64,000 nucleotides of DNA, taken from NCBI GenBank assembly GCA_014529385.2, contig CM043948.1, positions 21,699,951-21,763,950 on the forward strand, read 5' to 3'. The number at the start of each line of letters is the position of its first letter. The first letter of the stretch is position 1. The notes beneath the pieces were generated by a model, which saw only the letters and a list, made by a program, of their open reading frames with translations, was not told the origin of the DNA and ran no database searches. The stretch comes from Adiantum capillus-veneris. Taxonomy: Eukaryota; Streptophyta; Polypodiopsida; Polypodiales; Pteridaceae. Made by a program: the position numbers and the translations under genes. This document shows, piece after piece, positions 23,347-50,401 of the stretch.

Positions 23347-25493
23347 AAACCAAAAAAAAAAGTCTATCAACCAAGTTTCCATCACATCAAAGCATTAGGA
23401 AGAAGCCGAAGAATGTCAACCAAGTATTGGTATCCAAAGAGCACATCGAAGTCAAAGACCCAATTTGGATACATGAAACACAAGCTCAGCATCAACAACA
23501 AAAGGTGACAAGGTAGGTAGTATCAAACGAGTCAAACACTGCTCAGGGCTACTTCCAAGGAAACGCTAATGTTTGGGCCAAAAAGACTCAAGTAATAGCC
23601 TGGACCTACCACCTCATCTAGCGAGTTCTACAAAGAACGAGACACACTATCAATACTAGGCAAGCAATTCAAGCAGGAGAAAGGACAACAGCAAAAGGCA
23701 TGAAAAGAGAATATCAAAGAAGCAAACAATGCAACAAGTTTGGGTACCAAAGTCAATTGCTAGTCAAATTACCCAAGAAAGATAGGTGAAGCAGCCGTTC
23801 CAGTCAAGCTACTCGAAGCACAAGGATATTATGAAGGTAACACACAAATATGGTTATCAAAAATTGTAGCTCAGTATGGAACAACCAAGAAAAATCATGC
23901 AACACAAGCTTCTACCCAAAGGCAAAGAAAGACAACCAGCATCCAACTGAAGCCAATTGCAACCAAGGCTGCTACAATCTCTAGATGGATACCTCATCAT
24001 CAACTACAAAATCAGGGCTTTTACAACGGGAATCATCAAGTCTGGATACCAAATCCTAGTGTCCATCAAGTCATTGCAAAAAATAATCAAATGCAAAATA
24101 CGGTCACACAAGGACCAACGACAAGGTGGGTTCCAAAATCTCTTATGGAAACCCAATCGCAAACAACCCACACAAAGATTCAATCTCTTCTCATGGAAGA
24201 TAAAGCAAAAGCTCCATCAGTCTCTATAGCAGTTGAAGAACTTGTTTCACAAAGTAGTGACAATATACGACAAGAAAGTCAAGAGGAGCCAAAATATGCC
24301 AACCTACTCGACAAAATGGTGGCATCCAAAGACCAACACAATGGAAGAGACCTAAAAATCCAAAACTTATGGAATTGGGTTTTTGGCCTTCAACAGGTAA
24401 GTCCAAGTTTCCATTAAACATACATGGCATAAAAGTCAGAGTCGGGCAGCTAAGCCACTAAATGAGCGAGGCGTCCCAAACCTTCATGTAATATTCTCTG
24501 CGGTCTAAGCGTCTTAGCTATTCTAGTTACTTCTCAAGCTGGAAGAGTTGAGCATAATTACATTGTTCGCTCATGCTGGTACAGGTGAGCATAAGAGTCG
24601 AAGTCATTGTAGTATAGTGGTAAGTGAAGGAGGAAGTCCAAAAGACACTCACACACTCATCACAGTGAGGTATGAGTGAGAAGCTTCTACATCGAAAACC
24701 CTTTGTGAAAATGTGGAAGCTATTGAGACGTCCTTGGATGTCACATATGCTACATTTGTTCCTTGAAGCACCCATCATCTCCATCTCTTACACTACATGC
24801 TTTTGTTTGAAAACTTCTCATAAGCATATAGAGTGTCCCATAATTGGCACTTGCATTAGGCACTCTTCCTTTGTATCTCCAATGCACTCACCTTGCATGA
24901 CAGGTACTTCAAGTCCAAATGCTCAACTCTAATAAGAGCATATACTAAAGGTACTTTTTTTCCACCGGGTTTTTTCCCTTTGGTCATCCAGGTTTTAAGA
25001 CCCTAATCTAGAAACCCTCATCATCAATTTCTTGTATATATTCCTTCTACATCAACAATAAGGAAATAGCTACCCAAATCAATCGACAACAACTTGGAGC
25101 AAACACAGCAGGTCTCCATATGCTTATCAAGAGCATCTTTTATCTTTAAGGTTGACAATAAAGCTCCATCAAATAGTGGCAAGTCAAAGAATGGCCTACA
25201 ACAACAAGCAATGAAAAATTCAGCAAACGAGCTATCCACAACAACCATACGTAGCTCACACAGCGCTTCAACATTGGCTACCTATTGTGGAAAACTCAAA
25301 TTGCAGTGGACCTTGAAAGAAAATCCATCATAAAGTCCACGCCCCAAAGAGGTTCAATTCTACAAGCTCAGACACATCAACATCCATCTTCCCGGCGGCC
25401 AAGAGTGGCAACGAAGAGGCGCATGCACAAGAAGAAGAAAATTTGACTCGACAATCAAAGCTCAAATCATGTATCAACAACATGACAACTATG

Positions 25494-25833
25494 CATCACT
25501 CAAGGAAGGGGGGAGCGTCATCAACAACAAATCTCTTCCAAAGCTAGACACCAACCTTGAAGACAAAGAATCAACGATCAATGGAAAGACGAATAATGTC
25601 ATACAACGACAAACGGACAACCAATGATAACCTCAACACAAAAGCTCCCAACATCAAAACATAAGGAGTTACTTAGTGCTAAAGCTAATGAAGTATTACA
25701 AGTCAATGACAAAGACAAAAAACATCAAAAGAAATCTTCACGCCATTTATACATCACTCAAGGAAAGGGGGAGTGTAATCAATGACAAAGCACTTCCCAA
25801 GCTGAAATCCAACCTTGAAGACAAAGCTGAGGA
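25494..25833 (+). repeat. Duplicated PPT-like block, 258-bp period
   Basis: CATCACTCAAGGAAGGGGGG at 25494 recurs as CATCACTCAAGGAAAGGGGG at 25752. Both are followed by AGYGT, a CCAACCTTGAAGACAAAG phrase and similar spacing. The genuine purine tract next to the LTR (AGGAAGGGGGGAA, about 25884-25896) is a third, shorter relative. Confidence 0.85.
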
Positions 25834-25883
25834 CAACCCTATGACAAGATTGCACAAGGTCGTGTCAAGGGACGACACGAATT

Positions 25884-25896
25884 AGGAAGGGGGGAA
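25884..25896 (+). promoter_or_regulatory. Polypurine tract of family A
   Basis: AGGAAGGGGGGAA directly abuts the 3' LTR, the position from which plus-strand DNA synthesis is primed in LTR elements. Confidence 0.85.
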
Positions 25897-26812
25897 CGTT
25901 TGAGGACATATCAAACTGGCATCCAACAGGTCGGACACGTAGCCGGACACCACATTTGTACTCTATTAGTTTTCCGAGCTAGTGTACTAATATCTGTGTA
26001 AATCCTGATTCCAGAGTAATGGATCAATTCCTAGAGTTGTAATGCTGTAATGATATTTGTAAAGGTCCATGTGAACTAGCCACCACTGGCCATTTAGAAT
26101 GCCCTAGGTATAAATGTCAATAACCTTAATAGGAAAGGGAGGCTTATCTTTAGAGAAGATTGGAGCTCAAAAAGCGTACGCTCAAGCTACGAGATGCTCC
26201 AAACTTGTCATCATCGCAGCTAATGAATGGGTAATCAGATTTCATTTCCAAAACTTGCATTGTGTTCCTCTTCCTTCGCTCTTTAATTCAAGTGTAAGCA
26301 TTGTCAGTTTTGTTGAGGTTCGCAACTACGTGTCTGTGAGCTGTAACTGCAGATTTGAGTGCTTAAATCACTGTTTTTAGTCGTTTTGACTATAGGAGAG
26401 TGTTCTTAGACCATAGGACAACGTTTCTAGCATGATTTGTTGCAGTTTTCATGACCTTTTTCATGATGGATCGTGATTTTGGTACCTTGTTGGATTGCAA
26501 CTAGACTTGCTAGGATAGTGCCCATAGGTGTCCTAGACCTCCTCCTAAAGTTTCGTTGCATTTCGAGTCCGTTCGAGTGCCGAAATGGCGTGATGACCTA
26601 GAGTTGTGAGAAAGGACATAGGCAGATTTTCTTGATCATTGAGTGTTGGTTTGCTTGTTGAGTTGGTGTGTTTGCTTGTTAAGGTTCACTTCTTGATATT
26701 GAAGATCTCAAAGAGTCTTTGTGCCCCATCCGAGTCACTTTCCGTGAGTATTGGCATTATGTTAGTGCCAGAAAGCTATGCTGCAGACGTCCGTCGCGGT
26801 GACCCGCTAACA
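25897..26812 (+). repeat. 3' LTR of family A element
   Basis: 916 bp, direct repeat of 10846-11750. The first base is C instead of T (CGTTTGAGG), and it ends CGCTAACA followed by the duplication ATTAG. Confidence 0.93.
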
Positions 26813-27250
26813 ATTAGTTAGAAGGAATGAGGATTGAGCCTTTGCTTGTTGATATATTTTTAGTGTTCATTTGTGATTGCTCATGAGTGCACTTTCTAGC
26901 AACAATAACTTTCTTATTCTTGACAACCCAATGTGTCTTTGTGTCCTATCTAGGATGTTTCTCTAAGTATTGACATTAAATTATGTTAGTTCTAGATAGT
27001 TGTTATAGATACCCATCACAGCGATCCGTTAAAGATTACACCGTTGTTGGGGATATGATCCTATGATCATCAAGTGAGCTTGTGACTATATTTTTGTTGT
27101 CCAAAAACCATCACCCATTCCATTTCTCACTTAGCAATATAGTGGCAAAAGAAAGTTTTTTTAATTAGTAGAGTCTAGGAGTCGAGGACTGGCTAGATCT
27201 GTCATTTGGTAGCCAAGTGTGTTGTGATTCAGTGAATTCAAAGCATTTCA
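26813..27250 (+). mobile_element. Old family A LTR (A0) end, primer site and leader
   Basis: Continues the old LTR of 10434-10845. The sequences TATGTTAGTTCTAGATAG, CGATCCGTTAAAG and CACCGTTGTTGGGGATATGA parallel the last part of the intact LTR plus its primer site. GAGTCTAGGAGTCGAGGACT then matches the leader at about 11906. The large element therefore inserted into the LTR of an older copy of its own family. Confidence 0.75.
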
Positions 27251-28030
27251 ATTGACAAGTTTCTCATTGTTTTTAGAGTTTTGTAGGCACAACCACCATT
27301 AGCTCATTTTTCAAGTTTTGTTCATCTCATTGTATCATGTCATTTCAAGTTCCTAGAAGTAAGTTAAGTAGTCAGACAACTCATGAAAAATGGCACAAAT
27401 GGTGATAATATTGTCATCTTACAATTATAGTTTTTGCTAAGTTAAAAAGGGTTTCACATAATGTCAAAAATTAACAAAAGCAAATAAATTAGTGTGAACT
27501 TTGTTTGGTTTTTACTTGACAACATCCATTTTGCATCTTCACCTCTTTACTTGTACACTTATTTTGAGAAATCTTTGCAAAATATTCCAATAGTTATCCT
27601 TAACTCACCTAAAAAGGACTTCATGAGATAAAGCACCTTGTAAGGCCAAAGCTTGTGCTGTTTTGAATAAGACAATGCTGAAGATTGTAGTCACTTTGGA
27701 GAGAGTGACCAAAAACGTCTCTTTCGTATTTTTCTTTGGAGATGCCCACAAAAAAATATGTAGTGGGTATGGAAATAGTTTAATATATACTAGCCATTGT
27801 GGCAGAATTACTTTTTAGTATTATTTTTCTCTAAAGAGGATGATCCTACTTAGCAGTACTTTGTAAACATGTATGGTATTCACAAGCACAATCAATACTA
27901 CTTGAAATCTTGTTCCATAATACTCATGTTTTTTCATAGGGATTTAAGGCCTTCATCCCCTTGCATTGAACACAAGGTATTAATTTTTAGATTGGGATAT
28001 ATATAAGTTTTTAGTAATGGTCTCCATACA
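27251..28030. other. No recognisable gene
   Basis: AT-rich sequence, probably the decayed leader of the A0 element at its left end and intergenic DNA downstream of the P450 gene. No domain recognised. Confidence 0.4.
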
Positions 28031-28131
28031 TTGCTCATCACCCATTTTTTCTAGGTGGACATTTCCATCTACCTACCTATGGTATGGAGCCAATAGTTTA
28101 TATAGTTATTCTCCTTGAGGCTTAAAATCAT
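28031..28131 (-). pseudogene. Possible last exon of the P450 gene, with stops
   Basis: The minus-strand frame reads DDFKPQGE, stop, LYKLLAPYHR, stop, VDGNVHLEKMGDE. P450s of this clan end with a Trp-Asp/Glu...Pro...Pro-x-Pro-Arg-Pro-Val-Asp-Gly type tail, so PYHR-x-VDGNVHLEK is suggestive. However, the two stop codons and a phase that does not fit the AG at 28132-28133 speak against a working exon. Either the true last exon is elsewhere or the gene has lost its end. Confidence 0.25.
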
Positions 28132-28290
28132 CTTATAGATTTGAAAATAAGCTACAAACTCACGAATGGGTTGTTAATGATTAGGAATTTGTGGCTCGCA
28201 ACTACTCTTATTTAGGCTATCACCCATCATGTTGAACATGTGAAACTACATATAATACTGGTATAAAAGCTAGTCTTTGAGGATAGAGTC

Positions 28291-28440
28291 ACCTTACAAG
28301 GATTTTAGTACAACTTCCTGCCATTGATAGGCTTTGGATGCAATAAGTTGAGACAAATTTGGCCCTTAAGAATATAGTAACTCTACAAGGGTTCTAGTAC
28401 AACTTCCCCGCCATCAATAGGCTTTGGATGTGGTAAGTAT
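28291..28440. repeat. Short direct repeat
   Basis: The phrase around AGTACAACTTCC, CCATTGATAGGCTTTGGATG at about 28308 recurs at about 28396 with few changes (period near 87 bp). Confidence 0.75.
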
Positions 28441-28703
28441 GTGACCGGTGCATCAGGATTAACAAGGCTCCATCTGTAAGACTCCAAAAAAACCAATGGT
28501 GATGTAAGACTAGCCTTACTGTGCCATAGAATATCTCATCCCATTTTAAATGCAATATAAACTAATATTATCATGTGGAGTTACATCTTGACTATAGTCC
28601 TATTTTCCCACCCGATACTAAGCTTATTGTTGTTTTCAACATGGCTAATGCATTTTCTCCAATTAAAATATTGAATAATCACATAATTCTAGTATGTACT
28701 CAC

Positions 28704-44180
<15,477 letters not shown>

Positions 44181-44210
44181 CAGCCTGCTCCTTGCTCTTT
44201 CCACCCGCCC

Positions 44211-44223
44211 TCTTTTTATATAG
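44211..44223 (-). promoter_or_regulatory. Putative TATA box of the P450 gene
   Basis: The minus strand reads CTATATAAAAAGA, about 40 bp before the ATG at 44180. That would give a very short 5' leader of around 10 nt if initiation occurs about 30 bp downstream. Confidence 0.55.
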
Positions 44224-45221
44224 TAGATACCCTCCCTCGTTGATAGTCCTATCCTATTCCATTTTAATCCTTTGTGGCGTCATCTTCAAGGACGGGCAAA
44301 GGGATATTTTTGGCTTTTGGCCCGAGTCTTTCATTTTAAAGATTCCCTAACGATGCGATTGAGGACTCGGGAGGACTTGAGGCAAGAGGGGTAAAAGTCC
44401 GCCAACAGAAATTTGGCAAAGATGCCATAGCAACGGTCGGAGCGGTGAGGGTTTGCACATTCATCGATAGGACGAGTGGAGGGCAAAAGCAATGCTTGAG
44501 GGAACCTCCATGTTCTCGCCAAAAGGCAGGCAGTTGATGTCAATGATCTCATCTTGACAGCTTGGCAGCTTAAGAAGACGAAGATGAAGATGAAATCCTT
44601 GTAGCCCATTAGGCGAGCGTTTAACAAACTCGGATGCATTCATGTGATGCAGAAGGAAGAATGGCACAATGTTTTGAGGAGCCGAACCATGAGAGAAAGA
44701 GGGACAGAGAGGGAGAGAGCATCATGCATGGAGAACAATCCACTCCAACTCCATGCAATCCAAACTCCAATTCCGAATAAAGAGAGAAAATCTGCAAAGA
44801 TTCTATCTTTCCATGATTTTTTAGAATCGTCAATACCTCCTGCCTCCATCCCGTGTAAAGAAGAATAACATAGGCATTGGACAAAACTGTCATCCAAACC
44901 GTGTCTAAACCAAGCCTTGGAGAAGAAAAACATAGGCATATAAATCCTTCGAAAGGGTCCAATGTTGAACGTTAGTCATGTTTACTACGTTAGCATATAC
45001 ACACATTCAAAAATCTCACATTCGTCCACGTTGCCGGGATTTTGTAACAATTGCATCGTTATTTTTAGCATCTCATACTTTTTTAATTGCAAGCAATGCT
45101 TGCTTTTTTAATCACAGTAGGTCGTCGCAATCTAATCGCAATAGCTTGTCAGTCCCTTGCAATCTAATCACAGCAGCTCGTCGCAACACATCAGACACAG
45201 CTACCTGTTACAAGATCAACA

Positions 45222-45287
<66 letters not shown>

Positions 45288-45330
45288 AGGAGGATTGGTT
45301 ATATGTGTTTATAGTTGTTTCCTTTTGGAA
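44224..45330. other. P450 upstream region
   Basis: No gene recognised. Contains a (CT)n tract at 45226-45284 of about 29 units. It is bounded on the left by the P450 promoter and on the right by the 5' LTR of a family D element. Conserved regulatory sites could not be assigned from sequence alone. Confidence 0.5.
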
Positions 45331-45942
45331 TGTCATAAAATCTAATATCTAACCAACCCAAATGATTTTCTCATATTAAACGGACCTTTTAATGTGGGAG
45401 ATTAATAATCGGGAATAAGGGTTAGAATCGGGGTTAGAATATAGACATGTGCTTAAGGGTTTGTCTCAACACGGGGCTTGTCTTAAGCACCTTAAGGTGC
45501 TTAAGATGCTTAATGACTAAGGTGCTAAGGTGCTCCATGACTAAGGTGCGTGAGGGGGGTAAGGTGTTCCACAAAGTCAACATGATCCCTACTCAAGGGG
45601 GGGCAAACCCTCATTGTAGGGGCTAGAGAGAGAACACAAACACCCTCACACAAGGCAAGCTTGGTATAAAGAAAGCAAATAGGACACTTGTCAAATTCCT
45701 CTTCATGTTGCCCTCATGGTGTGCTTAAAGCCTATTAGTTAGTCTCCCAAGCGGTCCAATGATAATTTAGTTGATTTAATGATTTGTCTATGCATTTATC
45801 AATTCCTCTCTCTCAAAGGGGAAAGGGGGACACTTGTCCCAATGCTACCCTTGTTGCTTGATATGCACTAAGCATGTGATTGGCTAGGCTTGAGGAGGTC
45901 CAATCAAGTGCCAGATAGTGCTAGAAGATGGGGTTGACCAAA

Positions 45943-47572
45943 TGTAATGGAATTAGCCTATTCAACTTGAGAATAGCGGAAATTAATGAGAATACTTTCG
46001 AGAAATAACTTTGTGAGCATAGCGCGTAGACATAATTGAAGATAGCAACATAATCATAGCAATTAGTTAACTTGGCATGATCAATACTTTTGCAAGAGAG
46101 AGAATTTAGAGAACATGACAACAGTTGAGGACCGGATTTATGTGGAGCCGGTCCCCCCTCCAATAGGCATTTGTATTATGATTTCTCCCATTAAGAGAGA
46201 CTTGTTACAATACATTCTTTGTGTTCCTTGTGACCTAGGTGATGCAATGAAGATGGAAAGCTTCATGCATCACAATCATAGCATAACATGAACTTGAAGA
46301 AAGATTTAATTGTCCCAAGCCTCAGTCCCAAGACCTCAAACACCTTCGAAGGTGGAGAGAGCTAGCAGGGAATGAGGGTAGGGAAGAGGAAGAAGAAACA
46401 TTTCATAGGAGAAAGAACTAGTTCCTCACTTATCATACTCTTTTTGCTAGCATACATAATAGCATAGTAAGGAAGAAGAAGGAGATGACAAGCTCAAGCA
46501 TTGAAGCATGGCTCTTGGTTGGATTTGCACTCCATAGCCAAGAGTGTTGGTGTAGGCTCTCAACCTCTACTTGCTTGGAGAGCGAGCTCTTGCGCTTTGC
46601 ATAGCACACAATGAGAGTGATTGTGAGTGTGTGTGGGTGAGTATACCCCTCAAGCAAGCCCCTAGCTAGCTTGGGTCGACCCCCCCTTGTAGCTCATGCT
46701 TGAAGCTCATTGGACCCTCCCAGGCCTAGCCAATCATGAGCAAGAGGCATTACAAGCAGTAGGGGTAGCCTTGAGACAAGTGTCCCCCTTTCCTTTTTGA
46801 GAGAGAGGGCTAGATAAATGCTAAAACAAGTAGATAATTCATGTAATTTATCATTGGACCCCTTTGAAGCTTAGCCAATAGGCTTCAAGCAACACATGAA
46901 GGTAACATGGGTAGGGGCCTGACATGTGTCCTTGCTGCCTCTTCAAGTTGGGGCTTCCCTTGTGTGTGTGAGTGGGTGTTCTCTCTCTAGCCCCTAGGAA
47001 AAGGGCTCGCCCCCCCTCTTGTAGGAATGCTTTTGACTTCAGGTGATCAAGCACCTTACTCACCAAGCATGACAAAGCACTTGAACTAGGGGGTGTTCCC
47101 ACAAGCATCTCAGGCAAGCTTCTCAAGGCACCTCAAGTACCTTAATCATGCAGCAAGTCAAGCACCTCAAGCATGGAGCCAGTCAAGCACCTCAAGCATC
47201 TTAATCAAGCACCTCAAGCATGACAAACACCTCAAGCACGACAAGCACCTCAAGCAGGACAAGCACCTCGAACTTGGGCCGGGTTCCCACCTCAAGCTCA
47301 CCCCTAGCTTACCTAAGGTCAAAGGACTTTTACACACATTTATTGGAGGTCTTCAATGAAGCTAACCCTAAGGTCTTATGCTCCATTGGTTAACCTTGCT
47401 CTTTGATAGACCATCTCCCTTTTGGGCCCCTTTACCATTGGCCCCGTGTTGAGATAGATCTATAAGCACATATCTATATCTTAACACTTGTTCCCGTTTA
47501 TTCTCCCACATTAAGTGATCAATTTAATATGAGAAAATCATTTGGGTTGGTTAGATATTAGATTTTATGACA
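45943..47572 (-). mobile_element. Solo LTR, family D
   Basis: 1630 bp from TGTAATGGAATT to TTTTATGACA (plus-strand reading, element orientation minus), flanked by perfect CCAAA duplications at 45938-45942 and 47573-47577. It carries the CTCAAGCAC minisatellite typical of this LTR. No internal region remains. Confidence 0.93.
47100..47275. repeat. CTCAAGCAC minisatellite in family D LTR
   Basis: Many copies of a 9-10-bp unit (CAAGCACCT / CAAGCATGA variants). Shorter equivalents are at about 51603-51735 and 61145-61255 in the other family D LTRs, and a diverged complementary form is at about 45480-45560. Confidence 0.88.
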
Positions 47573-48141
47573 CCAAAGCAAGAAGGGGGCTAGCTTGGGG
47601 GGTATACTCCCCCCCCCCCCCCGCCCCCCACACACATACACACTCTCTCATTGTGTGAAGTGCAAAGTGCAAGAGCTCCATCTCCTTCTCCAAGCTAGTA
47701 GAGAAGTTGAGAGCCTACACCAGCACTCTTGGCTATGGAATGCAAATCCAACCAAGAGACATGCTTCAATGCTTAAGCTTGCCATCTTCATTACTATGTT
47801 ATTATGTATGCTAGCAAGAAGAGTGATGATTAGTGAGGAACTATTTATTTCTCCTATGAATGTTTCTTCTTTCCTCTTCCCTATCCTCATTTCCCGCTAG
47901 CTCTCTCCACATTTTGAAGGTGTTTGAGGCCTTGGGACTAAGACCGGGGATGGTTAATGCTTTCTACCAAGTCTATGTTATGCTCATGATGCATGAAGCT
48001 TTCAATCTTCATTGCATCACCTAGGTCACAAGGAACACAAAGATTGTATTGTACCAAGTCTCTCTTGATGGGAGAACCTATAATACAAAAGCCTATTGGA
48101 GGGGGGACCGCTCCACATAAATCCGGTCCTCAAATGTTATC

Positions 48142-48193
<52 letters not shown>

Positions 48194-48338
48194 AAAGTAT
48201 TGTTCATGCCAAGTTAATTAAGCGTTATGGTTAAGTTGCTACCGCTCCTCTATGTTCTCAAAGTAGTCTCACAAAAATGCTCACTCTTATTCTCTTAATT
48301 CGGTTATTCTCAAAGTTCATAGGCCATTTCCATTACAT

Positions 48339-48348
48339 TGGTATCAGA
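48339..48348 (+). promoter_or_regulatory. Primer binding site of D0, initiator-Met type
   Basis: TGGTATCAGA, one base after the LTR, matches the start of the common plant site TGGTATCAGAGC; the last two bases have changed to TT. Confidence 0.8.
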
Positions 48349-48743
48349 TTTATTGATTTCTCTTTTCTTGCTTAAGAAGAGAGGTCCTTAAATTGTCCAT
48401 GAAAGGTTGGGCATGTTTATTGCAATAGGGTAGGTGGGACAGGGATCTATTATCTTGGTTGAGAAGGACTTAGTTCGAGGTACACCGTTGGGAACTATAG
48501 TCTTAATAATGGAGCCTCTCAAGGCTTGCCTTTGGCTTAACCATTATTGAGCTACGAGCACGCTCAACAGGAACCATAATCAACCGAGCAATGTTAGACC
48601 CTCTCCACTAGTGTTTGCAATCATAGTGTCTAAACCACGGGTGTGGCTGCTTGAGAATTGATTTTCAAAGGTAAAGAAGAGTAGCGACTAAGGTTTTTGA
48701 GGGTATCAAAGCACAAAGTAATCTACACATAAGTTTAATTAGC

Positions 48744-50401
48744 ATGGCTGACAATAACCAAGAGAGTAGAATGAACATTGATACTTTGATTTTGCACATG
48801 AAGGTGCTAATGATGATGCCCCCATCTTTGTCAATTATCTTATTACTACGTTGCAGCAAGCTATGGGCAACCCTGCATTGCAAGCCGAAGTTACCCAACA
48901 ACTTCGTGCTTATGGGATTTCTCTTCCTCTCCAAGAGGAGAGAGAGCTTAGGAGGCCTCTTGATGAGACCCTCAAAAGAAGACTCTCCTCCATAAGAGAG
49001 GAGGAATCCAAAGAACAAGAAAGAAGTGAATCCCTAAGTTCCTCTGAAGATGTGGCTCCACGAAGACGGCGGTCTAGACGATCGCCAATTTCTCCCAAGA
49101 GGAAACGGTCAACCCACAATCCTTCTCCCCATCAGTCCAAAAGGGAAGAGAGGAAACAAAGGAAGAAAAGGGTAAGAAAGAGGTCATCCTTTTCTCCTTC
49201 TTCTTCACCTTCGTTCTCTTCCGATAAAAGCTACAACTATTCTCCTAGAGAATACAAGAGGGGAGGACATCGCAAATCCTACCCTGCATGGCGAAGGTCC
49301 CAAAAGCTCAAGAAGTTAAAAGAGGGAGGAAAGAGTAGATCTCTTTTATCACCTATGATGGCACCTTTGGTGCTATCAACAAAGTATTGGCCTTCATCCA
49401 GCAATTTGATGCGGCCTTTGGAGACGAGGGCTACACGGAGTCCTCCAAGAAGCTACGCCATGTAGCTTTGCATTTCCAAAAATCGGCTCATAAATGGTGG
49501 ACTAGCCTTCATGGCAAAGGAGAAGCCCCAAAGACATGGAAAACTCTACGAGTTTCCATCATGAAGCAATTCCTTGCAAGCGATGCAAAGGACAAAGTGC
49601 TTACCGAATAGCAGATTTTGAAGCTTCTCTCCCATGCGTCTATCCACAAATATGTGGACAAGTTTTGGGATTTACATCTCAATGCTACTGTCTTTCAAAA
49701 GATAGAATTTGCCAAGAAAAAGAAAAAATTCTGCACGTGGGATTACCTGAATAGATGGCCGAATACGTCAACTCTCATTGGACTGGTTCTATCACCGAAG
49801 TAATCCACCATATTATGGTTGCTTCGCGCATCATTTCCAACAAGGGGCTAGAAGGAATGTCAAGCCCCTGGAAAGCAAAGACAAAAGTGATGCAAAGGGA
49901 AAAACCAATGCCCAAAATTCTTCCCAAAGGAATTCCAATAACAACAACAACAAAAATCAATCCAAAGAGAAGGGAGTTTACAAAGGTAAAAATAAACTCT
50001 CTCCTGAAAAGCTTGAAGATTTTTTCAAGGACCACAAGTGTTTTAAGTGCGGGGAGCAAGGACATGGTTATCGTTCTTGCCCGCAATGAGACTCCTAGAG
50101 CTTCCACGATCAAAGCTCCAGAAGAGGATTTTCATTGCAAAGGATCACCTCTCTTCTATGCTTGGGGAAAGGTAAGTGTTTTAAGTGCGGGGAGCAAGGA
50201 CATGGTTATCGTTCTTGCCCGCAATGAGACTCCTAGAGCTTCCACGATCGAAGCTCCAGAAGAGGATTTTCATTGCAAAGGATCACCTCTCTTCTATGCT
50301 TGGGGAAAGGTAAGGGCGCATGATGCCTTCATGTTGTTTGACCCTAGATCTACTCACAACTTCATATCAACGGAGTTGGCCACCAAGTTGAGCATTCAAG
50401 T
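48744..50401 (+). pseudogene. Family D0 gag and start of protease, truncated
   Basis: ATG at 48744 (MADNNQESRMNID). A 1-base deletion near 48782, relative to the D1 copy, shifts the frame. The correct frame resumes at 48851 (QQAMGNPALQAEVTQQL) and runs through an Arg/Ser-rich segment. The Gag core follows at 49387-49611 (AFIQQFDAAFGDEGY, WWTSLHGKGEAPKTWKTL) and ends in TAG where D1 has TGG. Next come KYVDKFWDLHL, an Asn-rich stretch and the zinc knuckle CFKCGEQGHGYRSC, which is duplicated. The protease start LFDPRSTHNFISTELATKL is cut at 50401 by the inserted D array. It continues at 63648. Confidence 0.9.
50038..50313 (+). repeat. 138-bp tandem duplication covering the zinc knuckle
   Basis: The unit from GTGTTTTAAGTGCGGGG at 50038 to GGGGAAAGGTAA is repeated from 50176 with a single visible difference (ATCAAAGC against ATCGAAGC). 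138 bp is 46 codons, so the frame is kept. It is absent from the D1 copy near 58460-58640. Confidence 0.93.

Larger units (their letters stand above)
23347..25896 (+). other. Family A 3' region without pol
   Basis: Short broken frames only. No YxDD-type RT motif, RNase H or integrase signature was seen in any frame. Fragments carrying VWVPK-like peptides recur (about 23735, 24033, 24125), suggesting degenerate repeats of a former coding region. The segment ends in a purine tract immediately before the 3' LTR. Confidence 0.7.
10846..26812 (+). mobile_element. Non-autonomous LTR element, family A (Gag-protease, no RT)
   Basis: A complete element with LTRs at 10846-11750 and 25897-26812, flanked by the perfect 5-bp duplication ATTAG (10841-10845 and 26813-26817). 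It has a primer site just inside the 5' LTR and a purine tract just before the 3' LTR. After removing the 4480-bp family C insertion it is about 11.5 kb. The interior holds a long leader with palindromic repeats, gag, zinc-knuckle motifs and two retropepsin-like domains. No reverse transcriptase, RNase H or integrase motif was seen on either strand apart from those of family C. A tRNA-Asp-type primer site is known from Tat/Athila/Ogre-type Ty3 elements, and Gag-only elements (TR-GAG) are known in plants. I infer a non-autonomous relative that depends on a partner's pol. Confidence 0.88.
45331..48337 (+). repeat. 5' LTR of family D element D0, split
   Basis: Begins TGTCATAAAATC at 45331 and ends CCATTACA at 48337. 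It is interrupted by an antisense solo LTR of the same family (45943-47572) with the duplication CCAAA at 47573-47577, so the LTR proper is about 1.37 kb. A (CT)n tract (48145-48190) lies in its right part. A primer site follows directly. Confidence 0.88.

Noticed and set aside
44181-44204. Eight extra N-terminal codons of the P450 starting at 44204
   Set aside because: The codon at 44204 is GTG. The first in-frame ATG is at 44180 and gives a normal anchor.
47100-47275. Short-unit repeat considered as a CRISPR-like array
   Set aside because: The unit is 9-10 bp without unique spacers and recurs at the same place in all family D LTRs. It is a minisatellite.
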